The position numbers and the translations under genes are program-made. A stretch of DNA of 64,000 nucleotides from positions 1,245,001 to 1,309,000 of the forward strand of contig CM073549.1 in assembly GCA_037074615.1 (NCBI GenBank), read 5' to 3'. Below the pieces are notes generated by a model, which searched no databases, was not told the origin of the DNA, and was given only the letters and a program-made list of their open reading frames with translations. Origin of the DNA: Leucaena leucocephala (Eukaryota; Streptophyta; Magnoliopsida; Fabales; Fabaceae). Shown one piece after another: positions 12,111 to 25,740 of this stretch. How positions within the stretch are numbered: position 1 is the first letter of the stretch; each line of letters opens with the position of its first letter.

Positions 12111-13596
12111 ATAATGTACGTACATGATCACGCGGAAGCTTATTTTCAAATTCAAATCTGAATTGTTTTTTGTGTGTACGTTTAGGGCAGGTAAACATTG
12201 CTTTGAAAAAAGTTGAATCCAAATTAGAATTGGAATTAAAATAAAATTAGTAAAAAAAATTAAGTTAATTTACAACACTAGAATATGTAGATTCTGAAAG
12301 ATTAGTTTTTCTTTCACGATTTTCAGTTTAGATTTCATGTTGACTTAAAATTTCAAGATAATCATTTCCGTAACAATAATTTCAATTTCCGAAGAAAATA
12401 AACAAATGATGTTCAGGCCAAAAAAATTTAAGAAACCCATTATATATTACCAATAACAATGTTTGTGGTAGTTGAAGCACATTACTCATTGTTTGTTGTA
12501 GTAGAGATTTTTAAATTGAAAGTTGCCACATAGCTATCAACTTAATTATCCGTTGCTAATAACACCCACTAACCCCATTTTAGGTAGATTAGATGTGGAT
12601 TCGGATCTCCTGTTTCTCATAAAAGGCAACAGCAACGTGCTGTTTCAATTCTGGTCCATTCGATTAGTTCATGCACAGTTGAATGTAGAATCTAATTAAA
12701 AAAATTAAAAATGTGTTAAAAATTAAAATGCGTTGCATCACATTGATTTCAAGTTGGAATTTAATTCGGTACATATTAAATATCTAAGAAATACATAAAG
12801 TCACACGCAGACGCAAAATGCTATTAATACGAATGTATATATTGGATAGGTAAAAAACAAAGTGTCCTTTCTTTTAAATAGAAACGCAATTGAAGAAAGC
12901 CATTATGTTTATAATGGAAGTCATGCTTTTGAATTGTTTGTCAGCATAGAAGTGCTTGATCCCACGTTTGCCCATAAATTGGTCTAGTCCGGTCCTACAC
13001 AAATTGCACGTAACTCTCGCTGCCTTTTCTGGTTTATGCAATCATGCTGTTAGACTTTTTTACCGAGAGAAAAACAAAAGAGGGAAAAAAATATGAAGGA
13101 GATCTCAATCCATTTCTCTGTTCGTCATCATCCCACTTGGATATGTATCAACTTTATTTGCTCCGTCACTGTAATGAAGAAATCATCTATCTTACCCTCC
13201 TTGGAAACATGTAACATATTCAAATCCTTTCAATGTTCATATCAGTAAATGTGGACATTTATTGCTTCTTCATTTTTCTTTCTGGTTTATAACTCACAAG
13301 CCATGCAACTCCAGCTCCATGGCTCTGCTTCTCCCTAGTCGATTCAAGTTTTGATTTTGACAAATACTTGATAGGATGGTATATTAAATCTTATATTGAG
13401 TAATATGAGATGTTTAATAGGATATTTAAAAGGTGATTTTTTCAAGTCAACAACTAATTTTTAATGTATGGCTCCGTATCCTACTTAATACCTTGGAGAA
13501 AGCTCTTTTAGAAGTTGTTATTGTATTTAAATATATTTGAACTTTGAGATTTTTTGTTTAACTGGCTAAAAATCTTTCCATCAGAACCAAAGTTGA
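12111..13596. other. Intergenic, AT-rich
   Basis: No supported gene or clear repeat on either strand. Confidence 0.5.
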
Positions 13597-13811
13597 TTGG
13601 TAATAACCATTTTTTTTTATCAACCCGGTTCACCGGAGTTTTATCCTAACTACATCTAGATCTGACCCGTGTCGCCTACTTGGCTATGGTAGGTTAGTCT
13701 CCCAACGGGAATTTTTTGCATACGCCAAGGCTCGAACTCGAGATATCGTTTAAACGATATCGAGCCGCTTACTACTCGGACCAATCCTATTAGTTGGTAA
13801 TAACCATTTTT
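13597..13811 (-). mobile_element. tRNA-derived SINE, copy 1
   Basis: Body 13616-13793, read on the minus strand. The head carries tRNA-like promoter boxes: an A box in GAGTAGTAAGCGG, then a B box around GAGTTCGAGCC. The tail ends in poly-A (poly-T on the plus strand at 13609-13618). It is bounded by a perfect 18-bp direct repeat TTGGTAATAACCATTTTT (13597-13614 and 13794-13811), the signature of LINE-driven retroposition. The same sequence recurs at 37027-37211 and 40349-40533. Confidence 0.85.
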
Positions 13812-15149
13812 AATGGACCGTGCACATCTAAAACCGACCGCATCATACTGGCAGGTTCACATCTATACAAGGGTGATATTGCTCTGAAACTAAGTGCCTC
13901 TCACACGTATATCACTATTTGCCACTATTGGGCCAAAGAATAATTACTGTAAGAGTATTATTATGGGAAAGAAAGTCCAACATTATGTATGTGATCGAGG
14001 TAGATTGCTTTCATTTTTTGTTTTGTTTTTCTACAGATGCATTTTAATAAAGAAAATAACCTCAAGCTGGCTATCAGTAGCCTCATCATAATGCCTTTGG
14101 GTGCTTTAACTAAAGAAACCTTGTTACACTCGTCATCCTTTGATTATCACTTTAGTTTCTGTATTAATTAAGCATCATAGCACGTGTCAAAGTCACTACT
14201 CTTTGTGTGGATCAATGTTAATTTCCCTATCAAGCACTACGATAAACCACTATAAATAACTCGTTAGCCAACAAAAAAACTACTATAAATAACTCGTCAT
14301 TCAATTTGGCTTCCCTCTACTGATATAAAAAAGGCAACTCAATATAGGAAGCTTCTATTAGGTAAGTTATGATAAATAATAGATATATACAATCTTACTA
14401 TAACCTATGAGAATATTTTTAAAATTTAAAATCGTGATTTTTAGATTATATGATAATAATATTATTATTGTTCTGAGACTCACCCTCTTTTTATAAAAAA
14501 AAAAAAGAGCTTCCCTCTAATATTAAAGAGATATAATGAGAAGGTGTATGTGTTGAAGGTGACTCTATCCCACTTATCTCTGCCTCTTTCTTCATCATAC
14601 ATCTTTATTAATTGACAAAATTTGAACTCCTCACAAAGCTTTTACTCATATCATTATTCATCAAAGTTTTAAAAATCGGTAGATTAACATCAAGACTGTG
14701 ATATTGAAGAAGTGGGATCCACGAGTATTTATACATTGAAGAAGGTGACCAACTTTTGGAAAAATGCATTGATGATTAAACCCACCACAAACGCTATATT
14801 GTAGTTGTGGTCAAAATTGTGTACCATATGTCAAAGCTATCTTGGGGTAAAAAGAAAAAGTTTGTTTGATATTCCCTCACGATGACACTTAGTGAGTGGT
14901 GGGCCAACCCACTTACATTCGCATACTATGATGAGGCTGTTGAAAAGAGAAAAGGTCAGATGGAACCACGCACAGGAAAAGAAAGAAAAGAGGTAATTTG
15001 TTTTTGGCCAGTATTTTTACTGTGGTGGAGAATTAATTTCCCCCTAAAAAGGGTAACTCGTTTAAATATTGCTGAATAGTAATTTATACTATTGAATATT
15101 GATATAAGCATCTCATTCAATAAAATTAAAATTTTAGAAAAGCTTTTAA
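13812..15149. other. Intergenic, AT-rich
   Basis: No supported gene. An 18-base phrase containing CTATAAATAACTCG occurs twice within about 40 bases near 14250-14300, a small local duplication. Confidence 0.45.
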
Positions 15150-15900
15150 CCCAAACTGAGAGTTTAACAAACAACCTCCAAATATTTAAAAATGAGATTG
15201 TTTTTAAATAAATTTTTGGGAATAACTTCTGAGTAAAAAAAATAGCTTATAGCTGTCTAATGTGTATTTTGACTTTACTTTTTCTGACATACTCTCTCCC
15301 CTCTTTTGTAATTTTAGGTGTCTCTGTCGGTGTCCTCTTCTACTGCCACCGCCATTTGCTCTTTTTCTCTATCACAGTTATCTCTCCTGTGCTACTATTT
15401 CTTTTATGTTGTATTTTTCTCTGTGGCCCTGTTCTTCTTAACTGCCATAGTCATCGCTAGCTCTGTTCACTTCTTCGCCGTCGTCGCTTCTTCTTCTACG
15501 TCTTCTTCTTTAGATGTCGCCAAAGTAGGAGCAGGAATAACAATCAAGATGGTTTATTTGACGGAAATGGAATCGTTGTCTTCTTCAGATCTTCTTCTTC
15601 GTCTTCTTCAGATGTCTATCTTATTCAGATCGCTGTCATCGCTTTCTGGAGAATCACTGTCGATGGTAGACGTCGACAAAAGAGAGTGTCACCTGAGAGA
15701 ATAGGAGAAAGAAGAAAAAAACAGAAGAAATAGGAATTATTTTTTTTATAAAATCATATCTTTTCTGGTAATTTACTAATCGTAAAAATCATTCTAATAA
15801 TAACTATTTAAATACTCATTTATTCAAAACTATTTTTTTTCATAAACTCTCCTCTATAAGATATTTTACAAAAGCCAATCCAAATGAGCTAATATTTTAC
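15150..15900. mobile_element. Diverged MITE relative interrupted by a TCT-rich segment
   Basis: The outer parts (about 15180-15310 and 15720-15900) match the MITE family: GACTTTACTTTTTCTGAC, then AAAATCATATCTTTTCTGG, ATTTAAATACTCATTTATTC and CATAAACTCTCCTC. Between them, 15320-15700 is a (TCT)n-rich stretch with a 128-codon open frame of Ser/Leu/Phe-rich, low-complexity protein on the plus strand. I treat the frame as a by-product of the repeat, not a gene. Ends are approximate. Confidence 0.45.
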
Positions 15901-18567
15901 TCAAACCTTTTTGTCTATGATAACTTCTTTTATAAGTAACCTTTTTGAACATGTTGACGACCAACTTTTGCATTAGTCAAATGGAAGAAAACTTCGGTAA
16001 AATATTAACTGTTGAGGTAAAAAAAACTTATACAGTTAGATATTTTATAATACTCAACTTAAGACTGCTTTAGGGATATAACCTATCAGCCAATTGCTTT
16101 ATAATTTAGTAGTATAGAAATTCTTTTATAAATAAAAGATTATTAGTTCAATCCCGTTCACAATTTGATATTGTTAGTATCTATTCCTTTAATTTGATAT
16201 CCTAATGTCTGTGCACTAGGTGACAGTGTAGAAAGTGCAGGCAAAACATGTTTTCCATATGAGTGTGTATTTGAATGCTCCCCAAAATCACATATTTGAG
16301 AGAAAACCTAGGTGGTGGGGTGGGGGGACAACCTAAAAACTTGGTATTTTTTACAGATCATGATTTTGGTAGAAATCAGGGAAAACAACTTCTAAGAATC
16401 TATTCAAATAATTAATTCTTATATTATATATTCTATTCTCATAAGCTAATCTAAACGCTAATATAATTTGGAATATTAAACATGTGGGTATTTAAAACTG
16501 GAGGGGATTAAGCTGGGTCAAGTGAAGTTGAACATCAATGTTGTAGTAAAGAGACCGGTTGGACAAATCCAAGAAACATGCCCTGGAGTGTTGTCACATC
16601 CACACCTTATCCACACCATGCTTGCTTTATGAAGCAAACACTTTTATGCCACATTATATTGCCTGTCACTATTTAACTGAGTAATTTCTTCCTTAATTTA
16701 CACATTATTTGCTCTCAATATATATATATATATATTCAACTCTTGACTTTGGCTTTCAAATCCCAGAGTGTATCAGAGCCACACCACTTCTCCATGTTGA
16801 TCACTGACATATTGATATGCTATATCATTCAGGCCTTTTTGGCACTAAACATACATATTGTCATCATTTGCCCAGAAACCAATCACAGTATCGCAAGAAC
16901 ATAGAGAATTCACCTTTTCGTTTTGTTGGGTAAATGAGAATACTGCACTTTTCTGACAGTCACAACCTCCACCTTTTTGCTTTTTCAGGAATCAATTCGT
17001 TTTGTCACAAAAATAACTGTGCATCAAATAACCTCTAAGGTACGACGTTGTTAATCGCTGCCAAGAATCCCTCGTCAAAAATATTATCTCGAACTCGGAG
17101 CTCTATAAACTATAGAGTTCTTCAACTCTAACGATGAGCTTTTAGGATATTTTTTAAGAAGTTTTGCTCATTACAATGTCACGAGTCACACATCTTGAGA
17201 AAACTATTTTAAATAAAAGTCATATAATGTTTTGGGCTCTCTTAACTTTGACAATTTATTTTATGGCGTAGTTCTCTTTAGAACTTGTGTATATTATAAT
17301 GGTGCTTCCATTGAAAACCAACCATCTAGATAGAGGCTACTTATAAAAAATTTTGACCGGTAAAAGACGACTGAATGAAATATCATAATGTGAAGCTATT
17401 GAGACATCAGCTCTCAAACAAGGTGCATCGTCTTGAAGCAAAAGTTTTATAAAGGCTTAGGCTCTCTACTCCAACGACTAGTTTTTAAGATCATTACAAT
17501 ACAATAGCTTATATATAACACAATCTGATATACATTTTATAGATAGAGATTGGAATGTAAGATCCATGAGGCTTTGATCATGGGATGGTAATATTTCTGC
17601 TATTCATAATAGGTACTAATCCTATTATTGTGAAGTGAAATAACAATTTTTTTTTTGGTATGGTCTAAATTATTGTAGTTCATCAGAAGAAAGAAAATGA
17701 TGATATCATATTATAAGTCATGAGCAAGAGAACAACACTTTAAAGGCTTCACTTGTTGTTTTTTTCATTGTGGACAACAAGTTATATCCACCACCCCAAG
17801 CGAGAATACAAGTCTTCTTCTGGATAATGGATAGGGATATTTGTTCATAAAATTTTCAACTAATTGAATTGGACTCTAGATAATTCTTTATTAACACGTT
17901 GCTTGTTGTGTTAAATTAGATTAGTTTAATTACTGTGCAAGGTAGAGTGAAAAACATAAAGTTAAGAAATTGTAAATAAAGATTTCTGAACTAAAAAAGA
18001 ATAATATTTTATAACTAAATCAAACGGCTCCTTAGGCCAATACTATTATTAAATATGTTTTGAATTGAATAATTTAATTTAAGAGGTATTATGATAAATT
18101 CTCAAGCGATTTAAACAACTTTAAATAATAACTAATAAGTCTTCTCTCTTTTCATCTTTTAATTCAAAAAAATTATTGTCAGTGATCTCTTCATTTTAGA
18201 TTTGGTCTATATCCTATATATGTAATCTGTTTAATGGTTTAATATACTAATAAATACCAAAAATACTTAAAAAGACAGTAAGAGAAGTACATGTGCACAT
18301 GGCTTGGGGAGTCCAAGCTGGACTATTCATGGAAAACTATAAATGTGTTGAATTAAATGCATTTTAACTTAATATGTCTTAATTTCTTTTTCTTTTTTTC
18401 AGGAGGAGTTGGTTTTTAAAATTTAAATTATAAATAAATTGCATGTGATGGTAAAAAAAACGTATCCCACCGGAAAATCAAGTTGCTTCCATATCAGAGA
18501 TCCGTATGAGTCCCAGGACATATAAACAGATCCTAGACACTGTAAATCCTATTATGATATTAATTAA
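15901..18567. other. Intergenic, repeat remnants
   Basis: Holds an (AT)n microsatellite, a probable tRNA-like SINE scrap (about 16090-16160, with TTTAGTAGTATAGA as A box and AGTTCAATCCC as B box) and a reversed MITE fragment (about 16262-16465, whose complement reads TTTAGATTAGCTTATGAGAA as in the left end of copy A). No supported gene. Confidence 0.4.
16718..16735. repeat. (AT)n microsatellite
   Basis: Uninterrupted AT dinucleotide run. Confidence 0.85.
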
Positions 18568-19100
18568 GGGTGTGTTTGGATTAGCTTTTGGAGAATAGAT
18601 TCTGGGAAGAATAGATTCTGGAGAATAGATTTTGGGTAGAATATATTTTGAGAAGAATAGATTTTGGGAATAAATATGTTTGGATGATTAGTAGTAGAAT
18701 CACTTTTTATATTGGTAAATTACTAAAAAGGGTATGATATGATTAAAAGTAAGAGAGATGAAAGAGGAGAGAGAAGAGAGTGTAGAGAGGAGAGAGGAAA
18801 GAGAAAAAAAGAGAGGAGAGAGGAGAGAGAAAAAAAGAGATAAGAGAAAAGAGATGAGAGATAATAGAGAAAAGAGAGGAGAGAGGGTGTAAAAAAAAGT
18901 AAGGGTATAATAGTAATTGGATAATCCAAAACTTAAGTTTCAAAGAAAAAGCTATTTTCAGTAGCTTATTCAAAACCTAGGTTTCAAACCGAGGTTTTGC
19001 CCAAAATCAATTCTCAACAAAAATTGCTGTTTGTGTAAAAAAATTTCAAACCGCGGTTTTAGCCAAAATTAATTTTCAAACCTCATTGTCAAACAGGCAC
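18568..19100. mobile_element. PIF/Harbinger-like MITE, copy B (533 bp)
   Basis: Same orientation and nearly the same sequence as copy A at 7354-7893. The differences are a handful of substitutions plus short length changes in the GA tract. It starts GGGTGTGTTTGG, ends AAACAGGCAC, and is flanked by a TAA direct repeat (18565-18567 and 19101-19103). TAA/TTA target choice is typical of Tourist/Harbinger elements. The high identity to copy A implies recent amplification. Confidence 0.82.
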
Positions 19101-20174
19101 TAAATCATATTAGGCACTGTACTCAAAGTTTCTCAACTATTTTAATTCTTTGTAATAATTGAAGAAAGAGGATGGTGATTTGGCTTCGTATTTATCTTAA
19201 GCCAAGTCAACATGTCTTGAAGATTAAAAGAATTCATAATAAGATGACAAACGTGTCTATTTTATTACATGATCATGTCACCTTGTATAATAATAAAAGT
19301 ATATAAATCCATACAAAGCAAGGAATGGATTTTTAATTTTTACATATTAAGTAAACCTAAGTCAGTCAGAACTTAGAAGAGTCATTCTCTGACCTTGAAA
19401 AAAGAAATCAATTATGCAGAACTTAGAAGAGTCATTTTCTGACCTTGAAAAAAGAAATCAATTATGTACTATCATTATCATTTTCTTTTCATAAAATGCA
19501 CCCCTCAATTTAAAGAAAAGTCATGTTATTATTGAATTTTTTTAATATGCACATTGAAGATATAATAATTAAAACATAAAATTTGGTCCAAGTAATTAAG
19601 TTAAAATAACAAGTTTTTATATAATTTATTTCATTTTCTGCATAAATAGAAAGGCTGACTTTAAATAATTTTTGTTCTGAAAAGTCTACTATTTTTTTCC
19701 AGTCAATTTCTCATGGTACGGCATTGTAAGAAAAAAAATAATAAATAGCCAAACCGGTGCGAAACAAGCCTCCTTCGCCATCTTCTTTGCTTCTGTATTC
19801 ATCAAACTCCCTCAAGTTCAGAGAGTCAGGGCTCAGAGCCATTCCTCATTTCCTTTCTTCTATTTTGTTCCTTTGCTTCCTAATTCAATGAACTCTCAAA
19901 CTTGAAAGTCAAAACTCATGTGCATCGCACGTGGCCAGTGAGATCCTTCAGTATCAAACTCGTCTACCTCCCCCTCCCCCAACCCCAACAAATCTCACTC
20001 GCTTGCACTTCTTCTTCTCTCTTCCATTTTCCTATTCTCTTCGTAAAGTCTGAATCTTTCGCACGCTAAGCTCATTCAGCCTTCGTCCATAACGAAATCT
20101 GGAGGTTTTTTTTCCGCACAATGCCGCGTCGATGATGATTCAGTGAGTGATCCAACTTCTTTGAATCGGACAAC
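19101..20174. other. Spacer and CRK 5' leader region
   Basis: AT-rich spacer up to about 19700, then a CT-rich stretch (about 19960-20045, runs of CTCCCC and CTTCTTC) typical of a plant 5' UTR. It ends at the kinase ATG at 20175. It contains a 50-bp tandem duplication. Confidence 0.5.
19367..19466. repeat. 50-bp tandem duplication
   Basis: Two adjacent 50-base units, 19367-19416 and 19417-19466, starting CAGAACTTAGAAGAG. They differ by a single C/T substitution. Confidence 0.9.
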
Positions 20175-23100
20175 ATGGGGGTTTGTACGTCCAAGCGGCA
20201 AAAGCCGAACCCATTTTCCGTTCAGGAACTAGAAGGCGACCATAGCTCCTGCGATCCTTCCAGCATCCCGAAAGGCTCACCTACTCCGAAAAATGAGGTC
20301 GTCTCCGGGAAGCAGTCTCCGTTCTTCCCATTCTACAGCCCCAGCCCAGCCCGCTTCTTTAAGAAATCCCCAGCGCCGACGGGAGGCCACCGGAGTACGA
20401 GCTCGACGCCGGGGAGAATTTTCCGGCGTCCCTTCCCTCCGCCGTCGCCGGCGAAGCACATAAAGGCTTTCCTAGCTAAAAGACAGGGAAAGAAGACTTC
20501 GACGGCGATACCGGAAGATGGAGAGGAGGTGGATTTGGACAAGAGGTTTGGGTTTTCCAAAGAGTTCACGAGTAGGCTTGAGGTTGGGGAAGAAGTGGGC
20601 AGAGGGCATTTTGGGTATACTTGCTCTGCTAGGTTTAAGAAGGGCGAGCGTAAGGGCCAGCAAGTTGCGGTAAAGGTCATCCCTAAAGCTAAGGTCAATC
20701 CCTCCTTACTCTTCCCAACTGCTATTGTTTAATTGCATTTGCTATGGCTGTGACTATACCTGTAACTGAGTGACTTGGTTCAGAGTTCAGAAGGTATTAG
20801 GAGTGGAATTTTTGGGTATTTTTCTAGTTGAAACTTCTCCTTCGTTTGAGTGATTTGTTTGCCTGCTAGAAGAAGCTTGAATATTCCCAGTCTGACTTTT
20901 GAGTTTTGATCTTTTATGAATGTTGAATATTTTTCCGGGTAAGCAATGTGGAGGAGGTCATTTTCTGTACTTCTGTAGGAGTACTGTGAAATCGGTTTAT
21001 AAATCATGTAATCTTTACTTTTAGTTAAACTCATGCAGTTTAGTGTTTCAATTATGATTGAATTGGATCTTAAATTTTAAGCCAAACAGGGGAACTTATT
21101 TGGCAAAAATTATGAATGGCTTTTCAATACCAAATGTTACACTGAGTAATTTGTAGATAGTTTAAGTTGTGCATGACTTCCTTTCATGGAACCTTGTGCG
21201 AAACAAATTGAAAAACTTATGCTTGTTTATTGGTCTTTTAGTCAATGATATATATAATACTTCTCCCTCTGTAAGTCTGTACCCTCTTGAATAGTTAGCT
21301 AATGTTTTGGTGAACTTGTTGGAATTTCCCTTAATAATATATATCTCTGGTAATTTTCTCAGGTGTACATTTGATTTGAACAAATAATTTGGCTTTCCAC
21401 GAAAAATTCCCCATAATCGTACATAATGAATATTGTATATATTATCACTTGTTTGTGATAGCATTGTTGATCCTTAAGATGCGACAATTAGTGCTAGTGG
21501 CAGTTAATGTTAATAGAAGACATAAACATCGAAGGAGATCATGGTGTATAAGTGGCATCACTATGTGGGATTATAGTTAATTTGACGAGTCAAATTTCTT
21601 GCAATGTCATTGAGAGCAAAGCTGGATGTTGGATCAGAATTTGCAATCTTTAGCGAATACTTTATTTATTACTTTTATAATGTCTATACAGTGGATTTAA
21701 TAAATAATAAGTTCATGTTGAACTAAATTTTGTTCACACAACAGATTGCCTAATAAAGACAGTATTTACTAGCACTGTTTTTTTTAAGTAGTTTCTGTTT
21801 CTGCTGAACATGCTACGAACAAGGAGAGTATGGAGGATATTGGAAAACCAGTTTAATTAAGACCGACCTTATTTGATTGACCTACTTTATTTTTTATGAG
21901 ATTAGAGTAATTTTCGTCCTTTGAATCTGAAATATGGATATCGAACTTTTGCTTAGTTTTTATAGATGCAACTCAGCAAAATGGTACGAGGTACCACCCA
22001 ATCATATAGCACCCTGACATTCTAGATTACACCTTCCATCTTCCATATCAATGTGTCACAACATGCATCTTGGATATGAACTGGGATCCAAGATATCAAG
22101 GTCCGAATAACAGTGTACCAATCACCTCTTAAATAAGCTGTAGGTAATGATGAAAATATATGTAACAAGTATGCCCTGTAAAGTTAATGGGAAGAGGTTG
22201 TCTGGGACAAGGATGATCTATATCTTGAAACCACCCATAGCTTTTAAAACTTCCAGGTTTAGTGTTGTGTCTTTATGTATGAAATTTTTGTTAACTTGGA
22301 CTTTTCTATCTCATATATGTTACAAATGTTACTATTAAGTCTGACTCGTGCTTAATTACAATTTTAGTTGAGGTACCAAATTTAAATGGCCTATGGCATG
22401 ATAGGTTTGAAAGTAAGTTTTTATCTTCACCCTATGTGTTGCCAGATGACAACAGCAATTGCAATTGAAGATGTACGAAGGGAAGTGAAAATATTGCGAG
22501 CATTGACTGGACACAACAATCTGATACAATTCTATGATGCATTCGAAGACCAGGATAATGTCTATATTGTTATGGAGTAAGTTCATGGCATTTTCTACCT
22601 TTTCAGATCATATCGGAGTGGTGGCACTTTGGCCATTTTAGTGAAGTTTTATTTTCCTGCTCATTTCTTAATATATTCCATGCATTTGAATGTGTACCAT
22701 GGGCATGCATTGCTTATGAGAGATTGTTAGGTTTCTTGATATTAATTAGATGCTACTGATATTTCAGGTTATGTGAAGGAGGGGAGCTTTTAGATAGGAT
22801 ATTATCAAGGTGATTTATATAACAGCGAGACAATATGTGTTATTCTTTTTTTTTTTAAAAAAAAAGCAGACCTTTGTAGTTGACCTTACCACAAGCTAAC
22901 TAAATAATTTATTTTCCATTAGAGGAGGGAAATACTCAGAAGAAGATGCAAAGGCTGTCATAGTACAGATACTAAACGTCGTTGCATTTTGTCATCTTCA
23001 GGGTGTGGTGCACCGAGATCTAAAGCCAGAGGTGGGAATAGTCCTTTACTTTTGACTCATTAAAACATCAGACTCTGCTTGATCATGATATTGATTCTGC

Positions 23101-25740
23101 CTGACTTCCAAAATTTAAGTTATGTAAGCACTAATTCAATGGCTAGGCATATGATGATTGTGGGTAGGCCATGTAGAGTTACTCATTTTTTTATGTCTAA
23201 TTTTATAATTTGGTTGGAAGAAGGTGTTTGGTACTTTTTAATGGTAGTACGGTTGTTTCCTCTTCTTTCATGAATATCCACATATGATATGAGAACTGGA
23301 TACTGACTTCAGAATTATCATGGGGGGCAATTTTTTTCTTTTTAATTTTCTTGGTATCATGATTTTCAGATGGTGAAATGTTCTATAAAGCTTGCGCATC
23401 TTTTCGGCATGAGGGCATTATAGCTTGCTTGGCTTGTCTTCAGCTTATTGAATTTAAATTTCCAGATAGCCCCTCAATTATTCTTACATCCTAATTAGTA
23501 GTATGTTGTCTAATGTTAAATATCATTTGTTTAACGAGATAAAATCCATAATCAGAGGAATAGATTGGTTAATCAATTAATGCACCAGCCAGTTGGGCTA
23601 TGATTCAAGCGTTTAACCTGGGTTACTTGATATGATATGAGGATCAAATCATTTTAAGTAAAACACTAAAAGTAAGTTTCATGCAAAAGGTGGGTTGCCA
23701 TATGCTTTCCATTCTTTAATTAAATAATTAATTTATATATTCCTGGTCCAAATGGGCAACCGGGTGATGTCCCTACTAGTTTGCATTACTATCATTTAAT
23801 ACACTAACTTTTAGGGCTTTGGCTCAAGCGGTTAAGTGAGCTCACTTAGGATAACTATTGGGATCAAAACTTTCCAAGCAAATAATAGAAAAAGAAACTG
23901 CTTGAAATAACTGCATTAAATAATCCTCTTGCTCTCTTTCCTCTCTGCCCTCAGAATTTCTTGTATACTTCGAAGGATGAGAATTCCGAGTTAAAGGCAA
24001 TAGACTTTGGATTATCAGACTTTGTCAAACCAGGTTTGCCTTCAGAAGTCCCTAGTCAGTAATATTGTCAACCTTAACAGTTTGCCCGTTGTTAGTGATT
24101 CTTGTTAATGTCCTTACTTACAGATGAAAGGCTCAATGACATTGTTGGAAGTGCATACTATGTGGCGCCTGAAGTTCTACATAGATCTTATGGTATAGAG
24201 GCTGATATCTGGAGCATAGGTGTAATTGCATATATTCTTTTATGTGGTAGTCGCCCCTTTTGGGCTCGAACAGAATCTGGCATTTTTCGGGCAGTTTTGA
24301 AAGCAGATCCAAGCTTTGATGAAGCTCCCTGGCCCACTTTATCTTTGGAAGCAAAAGATTTTGTCAAGCGTCTATTAAACAAGGACCCGCGGAAGCGACT
24401 TTCAGCTGCTCAGGCCTTAAGTGAGTTTTTGGTCAGCTTGAAAACTAATTGATGTTCTCGTAAGCTCATTTTTTAAGTTGCTGGCTATAATCTTTTATTT
24501 TCAGGTCACCCATGGATACGAAATCACAATGACGTAAAAGTTCCATTTGATATTCTAATATTTAGGCTCATGAAGGCTTATATGCGATCATCATCCTTGC
24601 GGAAGGCTGCTTTAAGGGTGCGTATATTTTAGTACCATTGGGGAAGTTTGACTTATTTTTAAGATTACTTTCTGTTCGACCACAATATTTCCTTGATGCA
24701 GTGGAATATAATTTATTCATGCTTAGAATAACAATTGGTTCCTTAACATTTCTGCAGGCCTTATCCAAGACATTGACTGCAGATGAACTTCATTATCTGA
24801 GGGAGCAGTTTGCTTTGTTGGAGCCAAGCAAAAATGGCAGTATAACCTTGGACAACATTAGGATGGTCGGTGTTGCAGTAACCCTGTCACATCGACATGT
24901 AAAACCGTTGTGTTGTGGGGTTTAATAAGTTTTTCTCGTTCATATTTTTCTGTACAGGCCCTGATGAAACATGCAACAGATGCCATGAAGGAGTCTCGGA
25001 TCCCCGATTTTCTTGCCTCGGTATGGTACATGTGTGTAATAAGACTGGAATTCAAATACTTAGGCATCCCTTATGCCCACATAAGCTTCAAACTTCTCCT
25101 AGTAACCTTCTAATATGCCGTGCTTCTGTCGCTTCTTACATGTGTAATGTAAGGACTAGTGTTGAAATCATTAGACAACCCTTACGGCCACATCTTCCTC
25201 TATTTATACTAATCCAATAACTAACTTTAACCTACTTAATCACTCTTAAACCCTAAGCAAACTTGGTATACCTGCTTTATGTGTATCTTTGACTGGTTTG
25301 TAGCTCATATATTTTCTCTTGTGAAATTTCCTCTTTCATGACAGCTAAATGCATTGCAATATAGAAGAATGGATTTTGAAGAATTTTGTGCCGCTGCGTT
25401 AAGCGTGCATCAGCTTGAAGCTCTGGATCGATGGGAACAACATTCACGCTGTGCTTATGAACTTTTTGAGAAAGACGGAAACAGGGCTATTATCATTGAA
25501 GAACTTGCTTCAGTAAGTTTTGAACATTGAAAACCCCTATTATAATTTGAGACAACTATGGCTAATCTTCATCGTATTCTTGTTCTGAACGCTGTCTAGG
25601 AACTAGGACTTGGTCCTTCTATTCCAGTTCATGTTGTACTACAGGACTGGATAAGGCACACTGATGGGAAGCTAAGCTTTCTCGGGTTCGTCAAATTGTT
25701 ACATGGCGTATCGAGCCGAAGTCTGGCAAAGGTTCAATAA
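20175..25740 (+). CDS. CRK: CDPK-related protein kinase (CRK)
   Basis: Eleven exons encode 589 residues: 20175-20693, 22446-22576, 22768-22809, 22923-23031, 23955-24033, 24124-24420, 24505-24617, 24758-24865, 24958-25020, 25345-25512, 25600-25740. All junctions keep frame. The N-terminus MGVCTSK carries an N-myristoylation glycine (G2) and a likely palmitoylated C4, predicting membrane attachment; a proline/serine-rich variable region follows. The Ser/Thr kinase domain has the G-loop GRGHFG (142-147), ATP-binding K167, HRDLKPEN with catalytic D263, DFG with D284, and APE at 308-310. The C-terminal part has the degenerate EF-hand-like region typical of CRKs (ALSKTLTADELHYLREQF, then MDFEEFCAAALSVHQLEALDRWEQ) without a clear full set of canonical Ca2+ loops. 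Family members are Ca2+/calmodulin-linked kinases. Intron 1 is 1.75 kb. The length matches the family. Confidence 0.95.
23586..23900 (+). repeat. Possible tRNA-like SINE scraps in CRK intron 4
   Basis: Around 23815-23880 the sequence TTGGCTCAAGCGGTTAAGT looks like an A box and GGGATCAAAAC like a decayed B box about 35 bases later. A weaker copy lies at about 23595-23660 (TTCAAGCGTTTAACC with GGATCAAATC). No tail or target duplication is clear. This family differs from the three SINEs elsewhere in the window. Confidence 0.3.

Noticed and set aside
13720..13790. Possible tRNA gene on the minus strand
   Set aside because: B box and A box are present, but no cloverleaf closes and target duplications show it is a SINE head; the same holds near 37150.
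15318..15704. 128-codon Ser/Leu/Phe-rich frame
   Set aside because: It arises from a TCT-repeat segment between two parts of a MITE relative; there is no recognisable domain.
20277..20698. Minus-strand frames of 60-121 codons over CRK exon 1
   Set aside because: Antisense to the well-supported kinase exon.
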